DNA of 31,423 nt, from the NCBI RefSeq assembly GCF_031581265.1, contig NZ_JAVLBQ010000035.1:1-31423 (forward strand), written 5' to 3'. Source of the stretch: Gracilimonas sp031581265 (lineage in GTDB: Bacteria; Bacteroidota; Rhodothermia; Balneolales; Balneolaceae). Each line of letters starts with the position of its first letter. Within the stretch, counting starts at the first letter, position 1. Below are positions 24,755 through 31,423 of this stretch, one piece after another. The notes under the pieces are model-generated. The model was not told where the DNA came from. It ran no database searches and saw nothing but the letters and a program-made list of their open reading frames with translations. A program made the translations under genes and the position numbers.

Positions 24755-26213
24755 TTTTAGGAAACAGCATCCTGTGGCCGGTATAAGCCAGGTTATTGAT
24801 ACGATTAAGCAGAATTTCATAACATTGATTATTCTGCTTTTTATCGGCTCAACAAATTCAGAGGGCTACTTTCTTTATTTTTTACTTGCAGGTTTGGGGA
24901 TTTCTCTTGTTGGCGGGATTTTTGGATGGTGGTTTTTTAGATACCGGGTTTTTGAGGATGAGCTTCAGATTGAAAAGGGCATATTTGTTAAGAAGAAAAT
25001 CTATATGTCTAAAGATAGAATTCAGATGATTGATATAACTGAAGGCCTTCTTCAGCGATTATTTGGATTGGTAAAATTAGAAGTTAAGACGGCAGGCGGA
25101 GGAACCGAATCAGCAACTATAAGTGCCATAACAAGAGAGGAAGCAGAAGAATTACGTGTAGAACTACGTAAAACAAGAAATGGGGCAGTTGAAGGTGAAG
25201 AAATAGCAAAAGGAGAGGAGGAAGCCCAAGAAAAAGTATTGGGAGAATGGAAACTGCCGTCCAAAGATTTAGTTTATGCAGCCTTTACTTCCGGAAATTT
25301 CGGTTTGATCGCATCAATTCTGGGTGCGATATCAGGTCAGCTTGGGGAACTAATCAACGAAGAGACTATCGAGTACATTTATGAATTGATGCCGGGATTC
25401 AACAATGTGACTATCTATATATTTCTGATTTTAGGTATAATCATAATTTCATGGTTTCTGTCTTTCTTGGGAGTCATATTTAACTATACCGATTTCCACC
25501 TTAAGAAAACCGAAGATGAGCTTATCATTTCCCGCGGTTTAATTGAGAAGAAACAAATTACTGTTCCGTTTGATCGTATTCAGGCTGTTCGGTTTGAGGA
25601 AGGTGTGCTAAGGCAACCATTCGGCTTTGGTATGATCTATGTAGAAAGTGCCGGATTTGATCAAACACAACAGGGGCGTTCTATTGTATTGGCTCCATTT
25701 ATTTCTGCTTCTAAGTTCAAGCCATTCCTAAATGAATTTTTAGCCGAGTATTCTGAACCTGAGTACACTGTAAGGCCACCCAAAAAAGCATTTTACAGGT
25801 ATCTCCGGCGCCCAAATTATTTCCTGATTTTTCTAATTCCGATCGTTTGGTACTTATTGACATATGGCTGGATGTCTTTACTGTTAATTCCATTACTAAG
25901 TGCTTTAGGCTGGCTCAGATACAAAGATGCGGCTATAGGTATGGATCAGGAAGTTTTGAGAATGAGATACAGAACTATTTCACGAACCACTGCAATTGCT
26001 AAAAGAAATCGCATTCAGAATGCGGAGTTAACCGAAAATCCATTTCAACGCAGAAAAGGACTAAAAAACGTTTCATTCACAGTAGCATCAGGGGCGGGCG
26101 GGATGCAGTTTGAAGTAAAAGATTTGGATCAAACTGATGGGATGAAAATATATAGTTGGCTGAGTGAAAGTGATTCTGGTAAACCAGAAGTAATGAATTA
26201 TAAGAATAAATAG
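24747..26213 (+). CDS. Bacterial PH-domain membrane protein, YdbT-like
   Basis: A 488-residue protein from the ATG at 24747 (MSDFRKQHPVAG). The open frame reaches back to 24687, but that part only re-reads the upstream gene. Three bPH_2 domains alternate with pairs of membrane helices. The first, near 60-135, contains LQIEKGIFVKKKIYMSKDRIQ. The second, near 245-325, contains LIISRGLIEKKQITVPFDRIQ. The third, near 400-475, contains VLRMRYRTISRTTAIAKRNRIQ. Each ends in the repeated RIQ element. A charged segment EGEEIAKGEEEAQEK near 150-164 links the first two blocks. It overlaps the YdbS-like gene by eight bases. Biochemical function is unknown; these domains bind proteins or lipids. Confidence 0.86.
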   Translation: MSDFRKQHPVAGISQVIDTIKQNFITLIILLFIGSTNSEGYFLYFLLAGLGISLVGGIFGWWFFRYRVFEDELQIEKGIFVKKKIYMSKDRIQMIDITEGLLQRLFGLVKLEVKTAGGGTESATISAITREEAEELRVELRKTRNGAVEGEEIAKGEEEAQEKVLGEWKLPSKDLVYAAFTSGNFGLIASILGAISGQLGELINEETIEYIYELMPGFNNVTIYIFLILGIIIISWFLSFLGVIFNYTDFHLKKTEDELIISRGLIEKKQITVPFDRIQAVRFEEGVLRQPFGFGMIYVESAGFDQTQQGRSIVLAPFISASKFKPFLNEFLAEYSEPEYTVRPPKKAFYRYLRRPNYFLIFLIPIVWYLLTYGWMSLLLIPLLSALGWLRYKDAAIGMDQEVLRMRYRTISRTTAIAKRNRIQNAELTENPFQRRKGLKNVSFTVASGAGGMQFEVKDLDQTDGMKIYSWLSESDSGKPEVMNYKNK

Positions 26214-26288
26214 ATTAATGAAAACAATATATTATCTTTGATCCAACTAATTACATTTGAAATAGGTATATAATTTCTTTTTCTTAAA

Positions 26289-26307
26289 AAAAGCGTTTTT
26301 CGCTTTT
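26289..26307 (+). terminator. Possible weak terminator after the PH-domain operon
   Basis: AAAAGCG (26289-26295) and CGCTTTT (26301-26307) pair around a five-T loop about 75 bases past the ydbT-like stop. Only three G-C pairs hold the stem and no long T tract follows the arm's own four T, so it may be leaky. It could instead be part of the leader of the following lipoprotein gene. Confidence 0.4.
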
Positions 26308-26333
26308 AATTTATAATAAGAGAAAGAGGTACT

Positions 26334-26765
26334 ATGAAAAAATCAATAACAATAGGGTTAATTTTTGTAGGGCTTATATTTTCCGGGTGCTACAACGCAA
26401 AAGTAACAACTAATCAAGAACCCTCAGCAAAAACGGTGCAAAATAGCTTTGCTCACGGGTTTATATTTGGGTTAGTGGGTCCGACTGTAGATGTTTCTGA
26501 GGATTGCACTAATGGTGTTGCGAAAGTAGAAACAAAATTAAGCTTTGTTAATATGTTAGTTAGCAACATTACAGCTGGATTATATACACCAATGTCAGTA
26601 ACTGTAACCTGTGCTGCAGGTAATATGACTGATCTCAATGAGTCTAAGAATAAAACAATGACAGTTGAGAAAGAGGCCTCAGAGGAAGATGTTCAGAAAA
26701 CCTATCAAGAGGCAGCCAATGAAGCCATAGAAAAAGGTGAGGCAGTTTACATTAAATTTAAGTAG
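26334..26765 (+). CDS. Bor-family lipoprotein
   Basis: A 143-residue lipoprotein with Cys19 in the lipobox (IFSGC). The middle matches the phage lambda Bor/Iss family: NSFAHGFIFGLVGPTVDVSEDCTNGVAKVETKLSF, then MLVSNITAGLYTPMSVTVTC, with the two cysteines and the GLYTP turn conserved. Bor in lambda is a surface lipoprotein giving serum resistance. The 40-residue acidic C-terminal tail (TDLNESKNKTMTVEKEASEE onwards) is longer than in lambda Bor. An AGAGG ribosome binding site precedes the start and a bidirectional terminator follows. No phage genes are adjacent, so it is a chromosomal homologue rather than evidence of a prophage. Confidence 0.85.
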   Translation: MKKSITIGLIFVGLIFSGCYNAKVTTNQEPSAKTVQNSFAHGFIFGLVGPTVDVSEDCTNGVAKVETKLSFVNMLVSNITAGLYTPMSVTVTCAAGNMTDLNESKNKTMTVEKEASEEDVQKTYQEAANEAIEKGEAVYIKFK

Positions 26766-26793
26766 CCTGTAGCCTTTATAAACAACTTAAATG

Positions 26794-26827
26794 AAAAAGC
26801 CACACTTTCTTACAGTGTGGCTTTTTT
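26794..26827. terminator. Bidirectional terminator between convergent genes
   Basis: GCCACACT (26799-26806) pairs with AGTGTGGC (26814-26821) around a seven-base loop, with five A before and six T after. It lies between the Bor-type lipoprotein gene and the convergent histidine kinase gene, whose stop is at its edge, and can serve both strands. The GCCAC/GTGGC core is the same as in the terminator near 24165. Confidence 0.88.
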
Positions 26828-28574
26828 AGTCAAGATTAAATCTAATCGTGAAAGTAGTCCATTTGTCCGTTTGCTCTATCTCAAGTGAACCTTCAATTCG
26901 TTTGACCAATACTTCAATTAACGTCATTCCTAAAGAGGTGCTTTCAGCAGGATCGAAATCATCGTCCATTTTATTGCCATCACTTTGAACCAATAGTTCA
27001 AGATTCTGCTCCTTTTCTCTTACTATAACTTTTAGTGTTCCCGATTCTTGATCCAAAAATGCATGCTTAAAGGCATTATTGATCAGCTCATTCAGAATCA
27101 AACCAATAGGAATAGCATCATTAATATTGATTTTTACCGGGGCCAGATCCATGAAGACCTGAATATCTTTTTTATCAGATTTATAAGCAGATTTAATTTC
27201 TTCAGTCAGCTCTGAAATATAGTTATCTAGGGGAATATCAGATAATGTAGTAGATTCGTAAAGTTTTTCATGAACTTTTGCAATCGATTTAATGCGGTTT
27301 TGACTGGAGCTAAGGATATTTTGTACCTCTTCACTATTACCGGTTTTTTGAAGCTCCAGTAAGCTTGATACGATGGCAAGGTTATTTTTTACCCGGTGAT
27401 GAATTTCTTTTAAGAGTATTTCTTTTTCTTCAAGAGACTCTTTGATCTTTTGCCCTTGTTTTTTTCGGGTTGAGATATCACGGACTGCACCAACTATTGC
27501 GTCGGGGTCACCATTTTCATTCTTTACAAGTGTTCGCACATTACTCACCCATTTCCAGTTTCCTTCCGCATCCTTCAGTCTAAATTCTACTGAAGGTAGA
27601 AAATCGCCATCCTCCAAGTGATCGTAATTTTCAACAACTTTTCCCATACGTTCAACATCATCGGGATGCATATGGTCTAAAATAAATTCGACACCACCTT
27701 CCGCAAGTTCCTCTTGATCATATCCAAGCATGCTTTTGATCGCAGGACTCACAAAGACATACTTTCGGCTTTTTAAATCCATTTTATAAAGTACATCCTT
27801 AGAGTTATCCAAGACATTTTTAAATCGCTCTTCGCTTTCTTTTAGGGCATTCATCCATTGGTTGGTGCTGCGATAGAAGCGTAAAGTAATCCATAACCCA
27901 ATCGAAATAATAAGCAACCCGAGAAGAATAGTACTCCACTTAAAGATGGCATTTACCGTTCTGGCCATATCGCCCATTGCATTAGAGAATTGGAGCTCAA
28001 GATCGGTCAATTCATGGTCCAAATCTTCAATTCGGGATAGCCATTCTTCTTTTTCGGCAGGGGTAAGTTCGTTATCCTCTACATCATTCTTTATAGAATC
28101 GGCTAATGATACTAACTCCTGAATTTTTTTATCTGCAACAGTCCAAACATCAATGGCGTGTTTAATGTGTGGAGTATCTTGGAACCTTCTAAATACATTG
28201 ATCATATCCGGGATATCATCCGGGTGATTAAGCCCTATCAAAAAACCATCGGTTACTGTTTGGTAATCGTATTCTTGTTTTAGCAGTTCTTCTCGAGCAA
28301 TTTTATCACCCCTATTGATGCGAAGAACCCGCAGAAAGTTATCATGATCAGTTGAATCTTCTGTTATTAAATAACTGGTTAAGTGAAAAACTGCTTCTTT
28401 TTGAGCTTTTGCCCAATAGCATTCTCCTGCAACATAAGCCCTGATGCCTGAAGAGGTATTAATGGAGACCGTAACGGCAAATATGAGCAATAAGGCACAT
28501 ATGAAACCAAACAGGAAGACTCCATAAAACTTTCTGTCAATATTAATTTGTCCCTTGCTGGGTACTTTCAACAT
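26826..28574 (-). CDS. Membrane sensor histidine kinase, PAS and HisKA_2 type
   Basis: A 582-residue kinase. A membrane helix (about 17-37), a helical periplasmic sensor (about 38-210), and a second helix (about 213-232) are followed by a PAS domain (about 245-370) with typical VFVSPAIKSMLGYDQEEL and HMHPDDVERM. A HisKA_2-type phosphoacceptor region, EILLKEIHHRVKNNLAIVSSLLELQ, carries the phosphorylated His at 392 or 393. The ATPase domain has the N-box ILNELINNAFKHAF near 480-493 and a simple glycine loop TSLGMTLIEVL near the end. Kinases of this class often act with stand-alone receivers; none is encoded here, so its partner is elsewhere. The signal is unknown. It lies 97 bases downstream of ettA. 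Confidence 0.9.
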   Translation of the reverse strand: MLKVPSKGQINIDRKFYGVFLFGFICALLLIFAVTVSINTSSGIRAYVAGECYWAKAQKEAVFHLTSYLITEDSTDHDNFLRVLRINRGDKIAREELLKQEYDYQTVTDGFLIGLNHPDDIPDMINVFRRFQDTPHIKHAIDVWTVADKKIQELVSLADSIKNDVEDNELTPAEKEEWLSRIEDLDHELTDLELQFSNAMGDMARTVNAIFKWSTILLGLLIISIGLWITLRFYRSTNQWMNALKESEERFKNVLDNSKDVLYKMDLKSRKYVFVSPAIKSMLGYDQEELAEGGVEFILDHMHPDDVERMGKVVENYDHLEDGDFLPSVEFRLKDAEGNWKWVSNVRTLVKNENGDPDAIVGAVRDISTRKKQGQKIKESLEEKEILLKEIHHRVKNNLAIVSSLLELQKTGNSEEVQNILSSSQNRIKSIAKVHEKLYESTTLSDIPLDNYISELTEEIKSAYKSDKKDIQVFMDLAPVKININDAIPIGLILNELINNAFKHAFLDQESGTLKVIVREKEQNLELLVQSDGNKMDDDFDPAESTSLGMTLIEVLVKRIEGSLEIEQTDKWTTFTIRFNLD

Positions 28575-28671
28575 ATTTTACCCCCCAACAACAATTATCC
28601 AACATATTTATAGTAATTAATTTTCACCCAAAACTACAATGGGGAGAAAGTATGGGCTATAACCGGAATAG

Positions 28672-30342
28672 TTATCGCATCAATTTCTTGTATTTGATGC
28701 GATGAGGTTGGTCATCGGTAATCCCCAGTCTTTCTTTTTTATTTTCTTCATATTCTTCAAAATTTCCCTCAAACCAGTATACCTGACTATTTCCTTCAAA
28801 TGCAAGTATATGTGTGGCAATACGATCGAGAAACCAACGGTCGTGAGAAATAACAACAGCACAGCCGGCAAAGTTTAGCAGGGCTTCTTCCAGGGCCCGA
28901 AGTGTGTTCACATCCAAGTCGTTGGTTGGCTCATCTAAAAGTAAAACATTAGCACCTTCTTTCAGCATTTTTGCTAAGTGGACTCTATTGCGTTCACCCC
29001 CTGAAATTTCAGATACTTTCTTTTGTTGATCGCTTCCGCTGAAATTAAAACGGGCTACATAGGCCCTGGAGTTTACCTCACGGTTACCCAACTTGATAAG
29101 ATCATGCCCATCTGATATCTCTTCCCAAATGGTTTTATTAGGATCAAGTGGTCTCTTTTGGTTTACATACCCTAATTCTACCGTATCACCGGTAACTAAC
29201 TGTCCCTTGTCCGGCTCTTCTTCTCCGGTAATCATTTTAAAAAGGGTTGTTTTACCGGCGCCATTAGGGCCAATCACACCAACAATACCTCCCGGGGGTA
29301 AACTAAAATTCATGTCTTCTATGAGAAGTCGGTCCTCAAATCCTTTTCTTACATCTTTAGCCACAATTACTTTATCACCCAAGCGGGGTCCGGCAGGAAT
29401 AAATATTTCCATATCATCGCGACGTTTTTCATGCTCTTCGGAAAGCATTTCCTCGTATTTGTTGATACGTGCTTTGCTTTTCGCCCTTCGCCCTTTAGGG
29501 TTTTGTTGAATCCACTCAAGCTCTTGCTTTAAAGTCTTTTGTCGTTTTGATTCTTCTTTCTCTTCTTGCTGAAGTCTTTTCGATTTTTGTTCCAGCCAAG
29601 AACTGTAGTTTCCTTCAAACGGGATTCCTTCCCCGCGGTCCAGCTCCAAAATCCATCCGGCTACATTATCAAGGAAATAACGATCGTGAGTAACAGCGAT
29701 TACTGTTCCCTCATAGCGGGCAAGGTGCTGTTCGAGCCATAAAACAGATTCGGCATCCAGGTGATTGGTTGGCTCATCCAGAAGTAAAACGTCGGGTTTT
29801 TTTAGCAGTAATCGGCATAAGGCAACACGACGGGCTTCACCACCGGAGAGCACTTCCACAGAAGTATCGCCGGGAGGGCAGCGAAGGGCATCCATAGCCT
29901 GCTCCAGTTTGCTATCTATATCCCAGGCATCTTGCCGATCAATTTTTTCCTGGAGCTTAGATTGTTTTTCGATGAGCGCCTCAAAATCGGCATCAGGGTC
30001 GCTGAACTGTGCATTGATATCCTCATACTCCTTCAACAGGTCAATGGTTTCCTGTACGCCCTCTTCCACAATATCTTTTACGGTTTTGGAAGGATCTAAT
30101 TTTGGTTCCTGGCGCAAATACCCAAAGGTAATACCCTTTTGGATGCTGATATCACCCTGGTAGTTTTGTTCCTCACCGGCTATGATCCTCAGAAGAGTTG
30201 ATTTTCCTGCTCCGTTCAGCCCAAGAACTCCAATTTTTGCTCCGTAATAAAAGGAGAGATAGATATCCTTGAGAACCGTCTTGTTGGGTTTATACGTTTT
30301 TGAAACCCCAACCATCGAAAAAATAATTTTATTGTCGCTCAC
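28672..30342 (-). CDS. ettA: EttA, energy-dependent translational throttle ABC-F protein
   Basis: A 556-residue soluble ABC-F ATPase with two nucleotide-binding domains. Domain 1 has Walker A GLNGAGKS (41-48), signature LSGGEARR (165-172) and Walker B VLLLDE (185-190). Domain 2 has Walker A GPNGAGKT (358-365), signature ISGGERNR (446-453) and Walker B VLLLDE (466-471). The charged linker about 245-320, with KGRRAKSKARINKYEEML, is the P-site tRNA interaction motif. An insert at about 95-140 matches the EttA arm. EttA binds the ribosomal E site and gates entry into elongation according to ATP/ADP ratio. Length and motifs match E. coli EttA closely. Confidence 0.95.
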   Translation of the reverse strand: MSDNKIIFSMVGVSKTYKPNKTVLKDIYLSFYYGAKIGVLGLNGAGKSTLLRIIAGEEQNYQGDISIQKGITFGYLRQEPKLDPSKTVKDIVEEGVQETIDLLKEYEDINAQFSDPDADFEALIEKQSKLQEKIDRQDAWDIDSKLEQAMDALRCPPGDTSVEVLSGGEARRVALCRLLLKKPDVLLLDEPTNHLDAESVLWLEQHLARYEGTVIAVTHDRYFLDNVAGWILELDRGEGIPFEGNYSSWLEQKSKRLQQEEKEESKRQKTLKQELEWIQQNPKGRRAKSKARINKYEEMLSEEHEKRRDDMEIFIPAGPRLGDKVIVAKDVRKGFEDRLLIEDMNFSLPPGGIVGVIGPNGAGKTTLFKMITGEEEPDKGQLVTGDTVELGYVNQKRPLDPNKTIWEEISDGHDLIKLGNREVNSRAYVARFNFSGSDQQKKVSEISGGERNRVHLAKMLKEGANVLLLDEPTNDLDVNTLRALEEALLNFAGCAVVISHDRWFLDRIATHILAFEGNSQVYWFEGNFEEYEENKKERLGITDDQPHRIKYKKLMR

Positions 30343-30517
30343 AGCCCTGAAATTTTTAGAATGAAAAAGAACGTAAAGGTAAGAAAAGACTTCGAATTTC
30401 TTAGATCATAACTATTTTTTTTATTTATTGAAGCGGTTTTAAGACAGATTAAATTTGTTGTGGAACTATCTAAGTGTTAAGTACGTGTAGTTAAAAACAC
30501 TGAAAAATGGGTTGGGA

Positions 30518-30967
30518 TTATTCTTCGGGAGCGCTCTGAAAATGATTATAAGTCATTACAAGAGGTGGTGCATGGAGTAGCAGGGTGGCAAGATTTATGG
30601 TGTAAACATTGAAGTAAGCTCCATGTATCACAGATAATGTAGAATCAATCAAGAACCAAGTTAGTAATCCGTACACAATAGCATTCCAGCTCCACGGTTG
30701 TTTGCTTCGAAAAGCATATTTCACGATAAAAAACTGAAGAATAAAATAACCACTGATAGTACCTCCCAAAGGTCCATAAATAAATTGTTTAAAATATTCG
30801 GCGTTTTCAGGTATTCTACCTTGAAAAAAAGTTTCTGCAATTCTTGAGTTGTGAAATTCAAACAGGGTACTATGTCCCAAAAAAGCAATAAATATTCCGC
30901 CGAGTACTGAAATAAGACTTACTGTGAGTAACCAGCGGTACCAAAATTTAAAATATTTTTCACCCAT
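30518..30967 (-). CDS. Four-helix membrane protein of unknown function
   Basis: A 149-residue protein with four probable membrane helices, at about 10-30, 64-84, 90-112 and 118-138. A periplasmic-looking loop HNSRIAETFFQGRIPENAEYFKQF separates the first two. No signal peptide beyond the first helix and no catalytic motif is seen. I do not recognise the family. It lies between ettA and the ZIP transporter gene on the same strand, 57 bases past the ZIP stop, so it may be co-transcribed with that gene. The start codon ATG is the first in frame. Confidence 0.7.
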   Translation of the reverse strand: MGEKYFKFWYRWLLTVSLISVLGGIFIAFLGHSTLFEFHNSRIAETFFQGRIPENAEYFKQFIYGPLGGTISGYFILQFFIVKYAFRSKQPWSWNAIVYGLLTWFLIDSTLSVIHGAYFNVYTINLATLLLHAPPLVMTYNHFQSAPEE

Positions 30968-31024
30968 AGCTACGTAATTTGTGTATTAGAGAATCAATTC
31001 TAAATTGCCTTAATAAAAGTAAAA

Positions 31025-31423
31025 TTAACCCAAGGCTACATCTAATACCATCATCACAACAAATCCACCCATTACTCCGAGTGTTGCAAGATCGGTATTT
31101 CCATGCAGCTGACTCTCAGGAATAAGTTCCTCTACCACCACATAGATCATAGCACCGGCAGCAAAAGCGAGGGCATAAGGAAGTGTAGGTTGAATAAAAA
31201 TAACTGCTGCAGCACCAATTACAGCAGAAATGGGTTCTACAACTCCCGATAGCTGCCCATAGTTAAAACTCTTCCAGCGGCTCAACCCATCTCTTCTTAA
31301 TGGCATAGAAATAGCTACACCTTCCGGGAAGTTTTGGATTCCAATACCTATTGCTAATACAATAGCGGCTGTTACCGTAGCTCCGCCTGCAACATCAAGC
31401 CCAATACTGGCCGCCCCAAATAG
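31025..31423 (-). CDS. ZIP-family metal transporter, C-terminal part
   Basis: The last 132 residues of a ZIP transporter, cut by the window end; the coding frame stays open from 31423, so the ATG at 31306 is internal. Visible is the helix-4 element GIGIQNFPEGVAIS, where classical ZIP proteins have H-N-x-P-E-G: the first His is Gln here. Helix 5 follows with FNYGQLSGVVEPISAVIGA, which holds the second metal-binding element (Glu in VEP in place of the usual HxxPxE). The closing helices are ALAFAAGAMIYVVVEELIPES and LGVMGGFVVMMVLD. ZIP proteins import Zn2+, Fe2+ or other divalent metals through the inner membrane. The substitutions fit the GufA-like branch, whose metal choice varies. Confidence 0.9.
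   Translation of the reverse strand, partial: LFGAASIGLDVAGGATVTAAIVLAIGIGIQNFPEGVAISMPLRRDGLSRWKSFNYGQLSGVVEPISAVIGAAAVIFIQPTLPYALAFAAGAMIYVVVEELIPESQLHGNTDLATLGVMGGFVVMMVLDVALG

Noticed and set aside
26233..26240. Bacteroidota-type -7 promoter element TATCTTTG upstream of the Bor-type gene
   Set aside because: It matches TAnnTTTG, but no TTG lies at the expected -33 distance and such octamers occur by chance in AT-rich DNA.
26334..26765. Prophage remnant signalled by a Bor-family gene
   Set aside because: No integrase, capsid, lysis or attachment-site repeat lies nearby, and Bor relatives are common as chromosomal lipoproteins.

Overview
The window looks like chromosomal DNA of an AT-leaning member of the Fibrobacterota-Chlorobiota-Bacteroidota assemblage, most likely Balneolota or a close relative. 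This is inferred from gene content: a DUF4856/imelysin/HTTM/TonB-receptor cluster, an ABC permease fused to an M1-type peptidase, an Hc1-like histone H1 protein, lipoproteins with short signal peptides, and a HisKA_2-type kinase. No rRNA, tRNA, CRISPR array, integrase or phage structural gene was seen. No gene-free stretch exceeds 300 bases.

Region 1 (1-2900) is accessory in character. It holds a Phd-type antitoxin with a ParE/RelE-type toxin, then an OLD-family AAA ATPase/TOPRIM nuclease split by a single-base frameshift, then a repeat-rich intergenic stretch. Region 2 (2900-9150, minus strand) holds an ABC exporter ATPase and its permease-peptidase fusion partner, a small acidic unknown protein with a clear terminator, and a TolB-like propeller lipoprotein. 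Region 3 (9260-9800, plus) is a REP-associated tyrosine transposase (RAYT) gene with a perfect 38-bp palindrome inside its reading frame. Region 4 (9801-16191, minus) is a probable iron-uptake operon transcribed DUF4856 lipoprotein, imelysin lipoprotein, HTTM membrane protein, TonB-dependent receptor. A palindrome resembling a metal-regulator operator lies upstream of the first gene.

Region 5 (16345-19826) has a GDSL hydrolase, an AhpD-like protein, a HepT/MntA toxin-antitoxin module whose HepT toxin gene is broken by an internal deletion, and an NAD-binding epimerase-like protein. Region 6 (19890-26765, plus) has ferrochelatase and protoporphyrinogen oxidase (the last heme steps), an MFS transporter, an Hc1-like small protein, a pair of bacterial PH-domain membrane proteins (YdbS/YdbT type) and a Bor-family lipoprotein. 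Region 7 (26826-31423, minus) has a PAS sensor histidine kinase, EttA, a four-helix membrane protein of unknown function and a ZIP metal transporter cut by the window edge.

Two themes connect the genes. One is iron and heme: a TonB/imelysin operon, the hemH-hemG pair and a ZIP transporter. The other is decay of selfish or defence modules: a frameshifted OLD nuclease, a deleted HepT toxin and a transposase gene carrying a palindrome. I did not find a convincing new defence system. The least understood multi-gene units are the DUF4856-imelysin-HTTM-TonB operon and the ABC/peptidase fusion.
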